NCBI RefSeq assembly: GCF_009746585.1
Contig: NZ_WRPO01000003.1
Span: 62,001-126,000, forward strand
Direction of reading: 5' to 3'
DNA from: Novosphingobium aquimarinum
GTDB taxonomy: Bacteria; Pseudomonadota; Alphaproteobacteria; Sphingomonadales; Sphingomonadaceae
Length of the DNA stretch: 64,000 nt
Position numbers and translations under genes: made by a program. The number at the start of each line of letters is the position of its first letter. The stretch's first letter is position 1. Below the pieces are notes generated by a model. That model made no database searches and was not told the origin of the DNA. It saw only the letters and a list, made by a program, of their open reading frames with translations. This document shows positions 10,243-18,554 of this stretch, one piece after another.

Positions 10243-10737
10243 TCAGTCGCGATTGCGAATTGTGCCGGCGAGTTCGGCAACGGCGGGCATGGTTGCGAGA
10301 TGAAGGTCGAGGGCCTGCGTCACGATCGCTTGCGCGCTGCGGCCCAGCATGGTGCTGGCGAGGCGCAGTTTGAGATGACGCTCGGGATCGAGACGCAAGG
10401 TGAAAGCGGCGCGGCGCTGAAGAGGCGGTCCCGCGTCGGAAGCAAAGCGCAGCAAAGCCGCGCTCTGCCCTTCGGATATGCCAGAAACCTCGTCAGTCGA
10501 AGCCTGTTTGGCGGCGCGTTCGAACGGCACGACGTTGGCGGTATGGATCGGCGCGGAATAGTCGTCCCGGCGATCCTCGCCCATGTCGTTCCAGCCGAGA
10601 TCGTCGTGCAGTTCCTGGGCGCTGCCGTCATGCAGGTGGTCGAGCGGAATCACTTGCGAGCGCATCGCCGGACGCGCGCCGCCCTTGCGCGCCAGCAGCG
10701 ACGGCGAGAGTGACGAGAAACCTGCGGACTGGCCCAT
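10243..10737 (-). CDS. ribbon-helix-helix domain protein between parA and SPOR gene
   Basis: The 164-residue protein has a disordered, basic-to-acidic N-terminal two thirds. The C-terminal segment AAFTLRLDPERHLKLRLA followed by TMLGRSAQAIVTQALDLHL matches the strand-helix-helix pattern of CopG/Arc (RHH) DNA-binding proteins. Here the RHH is at the C-terminus (about 118-158). It sits 13 bases after the ParA-like gene and 22 bases before the SPOR lipoprotein gene, all leftward. The start MGQSAGFSSL is preceded by GGGACGA. It may be the DNA or ParA partner of the ATPase. This is inference from synteny and fold only. Confidence 0.75.
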   Translation of the reverse strand: MGQSAGFSSLSPSLLARKGGARPAMRSQVIPLDHLHDGSAQELHDDLGWNDMGEDRRDDYSAPIHTANVVPFERAAKQASTDEVSGISEGQSAALLRFASDAGPPLQRRAAFTLRLDPERHLKLRLASTMLGRSAQAIVTQALDLHLATMPAVAELAGTIRNRD

Positions 10738-10750
10738 GGCGATCGTCCCG

Positions 10751-11470
10751 TCAGGAACCGGCGACGCGGCGGCCGAAGCCACCGACCGGGCGGCCCGTGC
10801 CCGAGATCATCGGTTGCTGGGTGGGCCCGGAAAACACGGTGCGGCGGAAGTTCTTCTCGAGCCGATCCGCCAGGTAGTTCCACAAGGCGGCCATTTCCTG
10901 CGACGAGCGACCCTGCGGATCGACTTCCATCACCGTGCGCCCATCGATCATCGAAGCGGCGAAATCGGTGCGGTGGTGCAAGGTGACCGGAGCGACAGTG
11001 CCATGCTGCGACAGCGCGACGGCAGCTTCGCCGGTGATCCGTGCCTTGGCGGTCGCGGCATTGACGACGAAGATCAGCGGCTTGCCCGCCCGCTCGCACA
11101 GATCGACGGTCGCGCCGACGGCGCGCAAGTCATGCGGGCTCGGACGAGTCGGGACGACGATCAGTTCGGCCACCGAAATGACGCTCTGGATCGCCATCGT
11201 TATGGCAGGTGGCGTGTCGATCACGGCGAGCTTGAAGCCCTGCTGGCGCAGGATCTGAAGATCGCCCGCCAGGCGCGCGACAGTCGTCTGGGCGAAGGCC
11301 GGGAATTCTGCTTCACGCTCGTTCCACCAATCCGCGAGCGAGCCCTGCGGATCGATGTCGATCAGGACGACCGGCCCGGCGCCGGCGCGCTGTGCCTGTA
11401 CAGCCAGGTGCCCGGACAGGGTCGTTTTACCCGATCCGCCCTTTTGCGATGCCAAAGCCAGAACTCGCAA
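10751..11470 (-). CDS. ParA/MinD-family ATPase
   Basis: The 239-residue protein is a deviant-Walker ATPase. Its motif is KGGSGKTT at residues 10-17 (signature Lys10), followed by IDIDPQGSLADWW and the switch VIDTPP. Family members position plasmids, chromosomes, chemotaxis arrays or division proteins by ATP-dependent oscillation or gradients. The start is a TTG, because an in-frame stop lies two codons upstream and GGGGGA is suitably placed. No parB gene is adjacent. Instead an RHH protein and a SPOR lipoprotein follow. This is therefore unlikely to be the chromosomal parAB pair. A positioning role is inferred. Confidence 0.85.
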   Translation of the reverse strand: MRVLALASQKGGSGKTTLSGHLAVQAQRAGAGPVVLIDIDPQGSLADWWNEREAEFPAFAQTTVARLAGDLQILRQQGFKLAVIDTPPAITMAIQSVISVAELIVVPTRPSPHDLRAVGATVDLCERAGKPLIFVVNAATAKARITGEAAVALSQHGTVAPVTLHHRTDFAASMIDGRTVMEVDPQGRSSQEMAALWNYLADRLEKNFRRTVFSGPTQQPMISGTGRPVGGFGRRVAGS

Positions 11471-11741
11471 TGCCTATGTCCCCCAACAAATGCGATAGAC
11501 GCACAAAATCGATGCGTTCGCCGAAGGGGATCGCAGATCGTTCCTAATTTAGGGTTAAACCCGAAAGCTTGACTGGAGAGCTATTACCGGGCCCGACGCG
11601 ACATTTTCCGTTGCTAATGTCTTCTTCACCATGCCAGTTTATCGCGTTACCATTCGCGCTTACGGGTTCGGCATAGCGGAAATTCGCGCGTGATTTGGTC
11701 GGTTCGGAAACCATGTTCGAGGCAAGGCAGGCATACTTATA

Positions 11742-12911
11742 ATGAGCAGATTTCTTCGCCGCGCGGGTTTCCTTTCATGTGCAATACTCGCGGCAACGCC
11801 TGCTGTGGCCGACGTGAAGCAAGGCGTCGACGCTTGGAGCGCGGGGGACTATGCCCGCGCGGTCGCGGAATGGCAGGGTCCGGCCCAGGCGGGAGATCCG
11901 GATGCCATGTTCAACATGGCGCAGGCCTACAAACTCGGCCGCGGCGTCCCTCGCGATCTTTCGCGCGCGGAAGCGCTTTACCAGCAAGCCGCCACCAAGG
12001 GTCACCTCGGCGCTGCCGACAACTACGGCTTGCTTCTGTTTCAGAAGGGCGAGCGGGCCAAGGCCATGCCCTACATCGTCGCCGCATCCGATCGCGGCGA
12101 TCCGCGCGCGCAGTATCTGCTCGGCCTCGCCTATTTCAACGGCGATCAGGTCCCGCGCGACTGGGTGCGCGGCTATGCCCTCGTCAGCCTAGCGCAGCAA
12201 GCGGGGCTCGAACAGGCGAAGGGTGCGCTTGCGCAGATGGACCAGCACGTGCCGCTCGCCGATCGCCAGCGCAGCGTGCCGCTCGCTGCCGAACTGGCCG
12301 CGCGCGCCGAACAGACGCGCACACGCCAGATGGCGGCTGCCGACCTCGGCGGCGTGGGAGCCAATGCGCCTGTCGCCAGCGCCCCTGTCGCCAGCCCTCC
12401 GGCTCCGACGATCGCCAGCGCGCGGGACGCGGTCGCACAAGCCGCACGCGTCGCCAACGGATCGAGCCCCGCCGAAGCCGGCGCGGACTATACCCGAACG
12501 CCGCAAACCGCGACGATCCGCGCCCCGCAGCCCAAGCCGACCGGCGCCGTGCCCAAGGTCGCGAACGTGATAGAGCGCCAGCCGAACCGCACTCCGACGA
12601 CCAGCCCGACAGCCAGCCCGACACCCGCTCCATCTTCGAAAGCGGCGACGCCGGCGGCCAAGTCCCCTGCCCCCGTCCGCAACGGCGCCTGGCGAGTCCA
12701 GCTTGGTGCCTTCGGGGTATCGGGCAATGCCGAAAAGCTGTGGCAGAAAGTGAAAGCGCGCCCCGAACTCGCAGGACATGAACGCCTGTTGGTGCCTGCG
12801 GGCCGGCTTACCAAGCTCCAGGCTGGTGGCTTCGCCAGCTCCGCCGATGCCGAGGCGGCGTGCGCGCGACTGAAGGCCGGCGGCTACACCTGCCTGGCGA
12901 CCCGGGACTAA
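11742..12911 (+). CDS. secreted Sel1-repeat/SPOR-domain protein
   Basis: The 389-residue protein has a signal peptide ending in AVAD. Sel1-like repeats follow (GDPDAMFNMAQAYKLGRGVP, GDPRAQYLLGLAYFNGDQVP). An Ala/Pro/Thr-rich linker leads to a C-terminal SPOR domain (AWRVQLGAFGVSGNAEKLW). It should be periplasmic and bind septal peptidoglycan. It diverges from the ParA-RHH-SPOR operon across about 270 bases and lies 3 bases upstream of the DUF418 gene, so the two are co-transcribed. Two SPOR proteins flanking one ParA gene suggests a shared cell-division context (inference). Confidence 0.85.
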   Translation: MSRFLRRAGFLSCAILAATPAVADVKQGVDAWSAGDYARAVAEWQGPAQAGDPDAMFNMAQAYKLGRGVPRDLSRAEALYQQAATKGHLGAADNYGLLLFQKGERAKAMPYIVAASDRGDPRAQYLLGLAYFNGDQVPRDWVRGYALVSLAQQAGLEQAKGALAQMDQHVPLADRQRSVPLAAELAARAEQTRTRQMAAADLGGVGANAPVASAPVASPPAPTIASARDAVAQAARVANGSSPAEAGADYTRTPQTATIRAPQPKPTGAVPKVANVIERQPNRTPTTSPTASPTPAPSSKAATPAAKSPAPVRNGAWRVQLGAFGVSGNAEKLWQKVKARPELAGHERLLVPAGRLTKLQAGGFASSADAEAACARLKAGGYTCLATRD

Positions 12912-12914
12912 GGC

Positions 12915-14159
12915 ATGCCGCAAGGCGCGAGCGACCGGATCGCGTCGCTCGACCTGATCCGCGGCATTGCCGTGCTCGGGATCCTGGCCATCAACATCGC
13001 CGGCTTCGCCGGTCCTTCGACTGCGGCGTCCGACATCAACGCCCCTATCCCGGCCTCCGCCGCCGATCGTGCGGTCTACGCGCTCAATTTGCTGGTGTTC
13101 GAAGGCAAGATGCGCGGGCTGTTCTCGCTGCTGTTCGGCGCCAGCATGGCGGTGTTTCTCGATCGTATGACGATCGCGGGCAAATCCGCCGAACTGCTGC
13201 AGGCGCGGCGGCTGTTCTGGCTGATGGTGTTCGGCCAGTTGCACTATTTCCTGTTCTGGTGGGGCGACATCCTGTTCCTCTATGGTGCCTGCGGGCTGCT
13301 GCTCCTGCTGCTGTCACCGCTCGAACCGCGCGCCATGGCGGGATCCGCGGTACTCATCTTTCTCATGTGGCATGGCTGGGACGCTCTGATGAGCGCCTCG
13401 GGAGTGGCGGCGGAGCACGCGGTCGCACTCGGCACCGCCACTGCGGCGCAGGCCGACTTGCACGATCTGCACCTCGACTGGTTCGCGCAGCGCTCGGCCG
13501 AAGACCTGATGCTCTTGCAGTCCGGATTTTTCGACATTGTCAGCGACAAGATCGCCTCGGAGCCGTTCTGGCTCTTCACCATGGTCATCGACAATCTCGG
13601 CGAAACCCTGCCGATGATGATCATCGGCATGGCGCTGGCGCGATCCGGCTTCTTCGCCGCACAGTGGCCGCGAGTGGCGATGTGGCTCGTGGCCATCGGC
13701 GCCACCGCGCTCGGCCTCGTTCTGACGGCCTTCGTCATAGCTCGCCTGTGGGTGGACGGCTTCCCGCCCATTGCCACGAACGCCGCGATGAACGGCTGGC
13801 TGGGCCCGGCGCACTTGCTGATGACGCTGGGCTACGCCGCGATGCTGGTGCTGGCGGCGCCCGCCCTCGGTGCCACCGCGCTGGGCCAGCGCGTGATCGC
13901 GGCGGGCCGGCTCGCGTTCAGCAATTACATCGGCACGACGATCGTGATGACCGCGATCTTCTATGGCTGGGGCCTTGGATGGATCGGGCTGTTCGGCGAA
14001 GCGCAACTGACCGGCTTCGTGCTGCTGGGCTGGGTCCTGATGCTTGCCTGGAGCCGGCCGTGGCTGGCGCATTTTCGCCAGGGCCCGCTCGAATGGCTGT
14101 GGCGTTCGCTGAGCGAAGGCAGGATCGTCCCTTTCAGACGCGAGCGACGTTTATCCTGA
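12915..14159 (+). CDS. DUF418 / YeiB-like multi-pass membrane protein
   Basis: The 414-residue polytopic protein begins with the family-typical RIASLDLIRGIAVLGIL. The ~160-residue C-terminal DUF418 domain follows (NYIGTTIVMTAIFYGWGLG region and W-rich end). About ten hydrophobic segments are visible. The function of the family is not known; relatives of acyltransferase-3 share the N-terminal pattern. The start lies 3 bases after the stop of the Sel1/SPOR gene, indicating co-transcription. Confidence 0.85.
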   Translation: MPQGASDRIASLDLIRGIAVLGILAINIAGFAGPSTAASDINAPIPASAADRAVYALNLLVFEGKMRGLFSLLFGASMAVFLDRMTIAGKSAELLQARRLFWLMVFGQLHYFLFWWGDILFLYGACGLLLLLLSPLEPRAMAGSAVLIFLMWHGWDALMSASGVAAEHAVALGTATAAQADLHDLHLDWFAQRSAEDLMLLQSGFFDIVSDKIASEPFWLFTMVIDNLGETLPMMIIGMALARSGFFAAQWPRVAMWLVAIGATALGLVLTAFVIARLWVDGFPPIATNAAMNGWLGPAHLLMTLGYAAMLVLAAPALGATALGQRVIAAGRLAFSNYIGTTIVMTAIFYGWGLGWIGLFGEAQLTGFVLLGWVLMLAWSRPWLAHFRQGPLEWLWRSLSEGRIVPFRRERRLS

Positions 14160-14199
14160 AATTGAAGGGGTTGCAGACGATTGGACGCTAAAAGCTATT

Positions 14200-14218
14200 G
14201 CGATCAATTCTCATTTGC
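14200..14218. promoter_or_regulatory. possible Fur-type iron box upstream of bfd
   Basis: An AT-rich island precedes bfd. Its minus strand reads GCAAATGAGAATTGATCGC, whose AATGAGAATT core resembles Fur-box half-sites. It ends 27 bases before the bfd start. Iron control of bfd-bfr is expected from the family. The match is partial. Confidence 0.3.
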
Positions 14219-14245
14219 TTATATTGCGAATCGAGAGGAGATCGC

Positions 14246-14440
14246 ATGTACGTTTGCATCTGCAACGCCATACGTGAGAGCGACCTGCGCAGCGCGGCCC
14301 GCCGATGCTGCGGCGATGCCGAATCGATCTACGTCTCGCTCGGCCGACCGCCACAGTGCCGCCAATGCATCGAAGAAGCCGAAGACATCGTCCGTGAGGA
14401 GCGTGATCGCGAGAGTTTGCCCGTAGCCCTGCCTCACTGA
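14246..14440 (+). CDS. bfd: bacterioferritin-associated [2Fe-2S] ferredoxin
   Basis: The 64-residue Bfd reduces the iron core of bacterioferritin so that iron can be released. The cluster ligands are Cys4, Cys6, Cys38 and Cys41 in the arrangement C-x-C ... C-x2-C typical of Bfd. The start follows a strong GAGAGGAG. It lies 58 bases upstream of bfr on the same strand, the usual functional pair. A possible Fur box lies just upstream. Confidence 0.93.
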   Translation: MYVCICNAIRESDLRSAARRCCGDAESIYVSLGRPPQCRQCIEEAEDIVREERDRESLPVALPH

Positions 14441-14498
14441 CTTGCCTCCTCCTGCCGCTCCGCCTAACTAGCGTTCCGGCGGCAAAGGAGCATTGGCT

Positions 14499-14978
14499 AT
14501 GAAAGGCGACCCTCAGGTCATCGATTTTCTCAACAAGGCATTGTTGAACGAACTGACCGCGGTCAATCAGTACTGGCTGCATTATCGCATGCTCGACAAT
14601 TGGGGCGTGAAGAAGCTCGCCGATTACGAGCGGCACGAATCGATCGACGAGATGAAGCATGCCGACATGCTCGCCGAGCGAATTCTGTTCCTCGACGGGC
14701 TCCCCAACTTCCAGGCGCTCGGCAAGCTGAAGATCGGCGAAGGCGTGGAAGAAATTCTTCGGGCCGATCTTGAAGTCGAGTACGAAGCCTGCCCGCTGCT
14801 CAAGGACGCCATCGCCCATTGCGAACAAGTGCGCGACTACGTGAGCCGCGAAATTTTCGAGCGCATCCTCGAGAACGAGGAGGAACACATCGACTTCCTC
14901 GAAAAGCAGTTCGACATGATCAAGCGCATGGGCCTGCAGAACTACATCCAGCTGCAGAGCGAACCCGCCGGGGAGTGA
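14499..14978 (+). CDS. bfr: bacterioferritin
   Basis: Bacterioferritin forms 24-mer haem-containing cages that oxidise and store iron. The 159-residue protein has all six ferroxidase ligands at the canonical positions Glu18, Glu51, His54, Glu94, Glu127 and His130. The haem axial ligand is Met52. AAAGGAG precedes the ATG. An upstream TTG two codons earlier is possible but would lie too close to the ribosome-binding site. It is co-oriented with bfd. No unusual features are seen. Confidence 0.96.
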   Translation: MKGDPQVIDFLNKALLNELTAVNQYWLHYRMLDNWGVKKLADYERHESIDEMKHADMLAERILFLDGLPNFQALGKLKIGEGVEEILRADLEVEYEACPLLKDAIAHCEQVRDYVSREIFERILENEEEHIDFLEKQFDMIKRMGLQNYIQLQSEPAGE

Positions 14979-15042
14979 CGCAGCGCTTTCGCTGCGGAGC
15001 TTGACCGGTCGCATTTGCGATCGGCGCATCAAACCAGCAAAA

Positions 15043-15125
15043 CGTCACCCCGGACTTGATCCGGAGTCCGGCTGCTTGCAGCGTCGCGACGACAAGCGGG
15101 ATCCCGGGACAGGCCCGGGATGACG
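15043..15125. repeat. interspersed palindromic repeat, family A (CCCCGGACTTGATCCGG type)
   Basis: CGTCACCCCGGACTTGATCC at the left is answered at the right by a degenerate complement ending CCCGGGATGACG. The core recurs in full inverted form at 30671-30756. It lies between bfr and the S9 peptidase gene, which converge, where REP-like elements are commonly found. It is non-coding. Confidence 0.8.
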
Positions 15126-15193
15126 AAGGATCTGCGCGCTCCTCCAAATAGCAGATCGGAGGACGGAGCTACCGCCCCCCGATCCGCACAGAA

Positions 15194-17278
15194 TTACTCG
15201 GCTTCTGCCTCCGACCCCGCAGCGGCGGGCGCCGCCTTGTCCGTGCGGTATTTGTCGAACCACGTCAGGATCGCCGAGGCCTTGGCGGCGGACTGCGAAG
15301 GTCGGGCGGCGATGCTGCCGTGGCTGGCACCCGGCACTTTGATCAGCGCGGTCGGCACCCCGCGGATCTGCAACGCGGTGTAGTATTGCTCCGCCTCGCT
15401 GACCGGGGTGCGATAGTCCTCGCTGCCGACCACCACCAGCGTCGGCGTTTTCACGTTGCCGACGAGGCTGAGCGGCGAGCGGTTCCAATAGACCATCGGC
15501 TCTTCCCACACCGGCTTGTCGAACCAGTGGTCGTGGTAGATCGTGGCGCCATCCGAGGTCAGCGAGAAGCTGCCCCAGTCGATCACCGGCTTTTGCGTCG
15601 CCGCCGCTTTGAAACGGTCGGTCTTGCCCACGATCCAGGCGGTGAGCACGCCGCCTCCCGAACCACCGGTAACGAACAGGTTGTTGGGATCCGCCACGCC
15701 GTCCGCGATCGCGGCATCGACCGCCGCCATGAGGTCGTCGTAGTCGGGGCCGGGATAGTTGCGATCGATAAGGTTGGCGAATTCCTCGCCATACGACGTC
15801 GAACCGCGCGGATTGGTATAAAGCACCGCATAGCCGTGCGCCGCGTAAAGCTGGACGTCGGTCGAGAACGCCGGGCCATAGGCAGACATCGGCCCGCCGT
15901 GTATCTCCAGGATCAGCGGTAGCCGCTGACCGGGCTGCGCGCCGGGAGGAGTCGCGAGCCAGGCATCGATCGGCCGGCCATCAGGCGCCGTCACGGCCAG
16001 CTTGCGCACCGGTGCCAACGCTTTGCCCTGCATCCAGGTGCTGTTGAGGTCGGTGAGCTGACGACCCTTGCCCCCCGTGGTGACGTAAAGATCCGCCGGG
16101 GCCTCGGTGCCGCCGCCGGTATAGGCCACGCGTCCGTTCTTCGAAGCCGAGAAATCGCCGCCGGTATAAGGCCGGTCGTAATGCGATCCCGCCGTGAGGC
16201 CCTCGACGATGGTGTTGACCCCGCCGTTCAGCCCGACTTTCGCCACCTGCTTCACGCCATGATCGTCATAGGACACGTACAGCGAATTGCCGACCCATTC
16301 CGCGCTGTCGATGCTCTGGTCGAGCCCGGCGGTGAGCGATCGGGACGAACTGCCATCGGCGTTCATCACGTAAAGCTCGGTGTTCTCGTAGCCGCGCTTG
16401 ACGTCATCGAAGCCGAGATAGGCAATGCGGGAGCCATCAGGCGAGAAGACCGGCGCGAAGTCGGGGCCCTGGCGGTTGGTCAGCGGCGAGACCGCGCTAC
16501 TTGCCACATCGACCGAATAGACTTCCGAATTGTTCGGATTGCGTTCCCAGTCCGCGCTGCGATTGGCCGCGAACAGGATGCGCTGACTATCGGGGCTCCA
16601 GCTCAGTGGACCGCCATCGTCCCAATTCCCGTAGGTGATCTGGCGCGGCGCGCCTCCGCTGGCGGCGACCACGAAGATGTGGTCGAAGCCCGGCTTGGCA
16701 TAACCAACACCGTCGTAGCGGTACGTCACGCGGTCGATGATCTCGAGCGGCTCGGCCCACTTCGCGCCCTCGGGCTTCGCGGGTGCCTTGCCCAGCTTCA
16801 TGCCTTCGCCCGGGACGCGCATGGTATAAGCAATCTGCGAGCCATCCGGCGACCAGGCGATCGCGCCCGGGCTGTCGGGCAGGCCGGTGATGCGCGCCGT
16901 CTCCCCGCCATCGAGCCACATAACGTAAAGCTGTGGGCCGCCCTCGCCATCGCTCGAGACATAAGCTAGGCGCTTGCCGTCGGGCGACCAGCGCGGCGAG
17001 AAATGGCTGCCCTTCCCGGCGACCAACGGCCGCTGGCGTCCCGTCGCTGCATCGACCAGCCACAGGCTCGACACATCCTTGTCGGACATGATGTCCGCGC
17101 TCTTGCGCACATAGACGATCTGCGAGCCATCCGGGCTGATCTCGGGGCCGGTCGCCCCCGACAGCTTGAACAGATCTTCGCCGGTGAAGCTGCGTTCTGG
17201 GCCGTCCGCGGCGACCACGGGACTGGCGAGTAGCTGAAATGCACCCGAAGCAAGCAGAATGATGAGCGATTTGCGCAA
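15194..17278 (-). CDS. secreted S9-family prolyl oligopeptidase / acylaminoacyl peptidase
   Basis: The 694-residue protein has a signal peptide ending VVAA. An N-terminal beta-propeller of TolB/PD40-like repeats follows (SPDGSQIVYVR, SPDGKRLAYVS, SPDSQRILFA). The C-terminal alpha/beta-hydrolase has Ser540 in GGSGGG, Asp621 and His653 (GASHGS). It should release N-terminal dipeptides or acylated residues from peptides in the periplasm. The fit to the family is complete. It is divergent from the AI-2E family gene across about 130 bases. Confidence 0.92.
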   Translation of the reverse strand: MRKSLIILLASGAFQLLASPVVAADGPERSFTGEDLFKLSGATGPEISPDGSQIVYVRKSADIMSDKDVSSLWLVDAATGRQRPLVAGKGSHFSPRWSPDGKRLAYVSSDGEGGPQLYVMWLDGGETARITGLPDSPGAIAWSPDGSQIAYTMRVPGEGMKLGKAPAKPEGAKWAEPLEIIDRVTYRYDGVGYAKPGFDHIFVVAASGGAPRQITYGNWDDGGPLSWSPDSQRILFAANRSADWERNPNNSEVYSVDVASSAVSPLTNRQGPDFAPVFSPDGSRIAYLGFDDVKRGYENTELYVMNADGSSSRSLTAGLDQSIDSAEWVGNSLYVSYDDHGVKQVAKVGLNGGVNTIVEGLTAGSHYDRPYTGGDFSASKNGRVAYTGGGTEAPADLYVTTGGKGRQLTDLNSTWMQGKALAPVRKLAVTAPDGRPIDAWLATPPGAQPGQRLPLILEIHGGPMSAYGPAFSTDVQLYAAHGYAVLYTNPRGSTSYGEEFANLIDRNYPGPDYDDLMAAVDAAIADGVADPNNLFVTGGSGGGVLTAWIVGKTDRFKAAATQKPVIDWGSFSLTSDGATIYHDHWFDKPVWEEPMVYWNRSPLSLVGNVKTPTLVVVGSEDYRTPVSEAEQYYTALQIRGVPTALIKVPGASHGSIAARPSQSAAKASAILTWFDKYRTDKAAPAAAGSEAEAE

Positions 17279-17406
17279 GAGTTGTCCCCTGGACGGCGAA
17301 AAGGATTACGTGACTTAGCAACAATGCCACAAGGGAAACCAGTTGGGGATAGTCGTTGGTCGATCGCTGATGGATTTCATCGATTCCCTGCTAGACGAAA
17401 GGCATT

Positions 17407-18522
17407 ATGGCGAGATCCCCGATCGGCGGCACCAAACTGGAAGATGGCGGCTTTTTTGCCGTCGTTCTCATCGTCACTCTCCTTTTCGCCTGGCTGCTCG
17501 CTCCGTTCTTCGGCGCGATCCTGTGGAGCCTGGTCGCCGCGATCCTGTTCCAGCCGTTGACACGCCGCCTCTCGGTTCGGCTCGGCGGTCATCGCAACAC
17601 CGCCGCCCTGCTGATGCTGCTGACCCTGCTGGCCTTGTTCATCATCCCGGCCTTGCTGATCGGGTTCGCGCTCGTGAACGAGGCGGCGAGCTTGTACATG
17701 CGCATCCGCGAGGGCCAGATCGACCTCGGCGGCATGTTCAACGACGTGCGCATGGCGCTGCCGTCGCGCGCCCGGGTGCTGGTCGATCAGTATGCGACGA
17801 CCGACTTCGAATCGCTGCGCCGTATGTTCGGATCGAGCCTGGCTTCGGGTCTGCAGGAAATCGCCTCCCGCGCGATCGTCTTCGGCCAAGGCGCGCTCGC
17901 CTTCGTGGCGACGCTGGGCGTCATGCTGTATCTTACCTTCTTCCTGCTGCGCGATGGCGAGCGGATGTCGGATCTGATCAAGGGCGCGGTGCCGCTGCGC
18001 GCGGACTTGCGCGACGCCCTCATCAGCCACTTCGTCGTAGTCGTGCGCGCGACGATGAAGGGCACCGTCGCGGTGGCGCTGGCCCAGGGCTTCATCGGCG
18101 GCATGATCTTCTGGATGCTGGGCATCGAAGGCGCGCTGCTGTGGGGCGTGCTGATGGGCTTCTTCTCGCTGCTCCCGGCGGTCGGTAGCGCCATCGTCTG
18201 GGTGCCGGTCGCGATCTACCTGTTCATCATGGGCGAGGTCATGCAGGGCGTGATCCTGGTCGTGTGCGGCGTGTTCATCATCGGCATGGTCGACAACGTT
18301 CTGCGCCCGATCCTGGTGGGCCGGGACACCCGCATGCCCGATTTCGTGGTGCTGATCGCCACGCTGGCCGGGCTGCAATTGTTCGGCCTCAACGGCTTCA
18401 TCGTCGGCCCGGTGATCGCCGCGCTGTTCATCGCCGTGTGGAAGATGGTCGCCGAGTTCCGGGCACCGCACGCGGCCGCCAGTGAGCAGCTGGCCTTGGA
18501 GGATGGGCCGGGCGAGGCTTGA
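17407..18522 (+). CDS. AI-2E family (YdiK/PerM-like) membrane protein
   Basis: The 371-residue protein has paired N-terminal helices (GGFFAVVLIVTLLFAWLLAP). A soluble middle region is followed by the conserved C-terminal helices with GFFSLLPAVGSAIVWVPVAI, DNVLRPILVG and GLNGFIVGPVIAALF. These are hallmarks of the AI-2E transporter superfamily. Members export autoinducer-2 or act as ion antiporters; the substrate cannot be read from the sequence. It is convergent with der, with only about 30 bases between them. Confidence 0.88.
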   Translation: MARSPIGGTKLEDGGFFAVVLIVTLLFAWLLAPFFGAILWSLVAAILFQPLTRRLSVRLGGHRNTAALLMLLTLLALFIIPALLIGFALVNEAASLYMRIREGQIDLGGMFNDVRMALPSRARVLVDQYATTDFESLRRMFGSSLASGLQEIASRAIVFGQGALAFVATLGVMLYLTFFLLRDGERMSDLIKGAVPLRADLRDALISHFVVVVRATMKGTVAVALAQGFIGGMIFWMLGIEGALLWGVLMGFFSLLPAVGSAIVWVPVAIYLFIMGEVMQGVILVVCGVFIIGMVDNVLRPILVGRDTRMPDFVVLIATLAGLQLFGLNGFIVGPVIAALFIAVWKMVAEFRAPHAAASEQLALEDGPGEA

Positions 18523-18523
18523 G

Positions 18524-18541
18524 GGGGCGCACCCGCGCCCC
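18524..18541. terminator. possible bidirectional hairpin between AI-2E gene and der
   Basis: GGGGCGC-ACCC-GCGCCCC forms a 7-bp GC stem in the 32-base gap between two convergent genes. No U-run follows, so this may be a weak or rho-assisted terminator. Confidence 0.35.
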
Positions 18542-18554
18542 GCATCCAAGCCGA

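Noticed and set aside
10751..11470. Chromosomal parA of a parAB-parS origin locus
   Set aside because: No parB gene and no parS-like 16-bp palindrome near it; the neighbours are RHH and SPOR genes instead.
11552..11562. Palindrome GGGTTAAACCC upstream of the parA operon and the Sel1/SPOR gene
   Set aside because: Only 5-bp arms in an AT-rich promoter region; too short to call an operator without copies elsewhere.
14211..15032. 273-codon frame antisense to bfd-bfr
   Set aside because: bfr and bfd are certain on the plus strand; the antisense frame has no features of a protein family.
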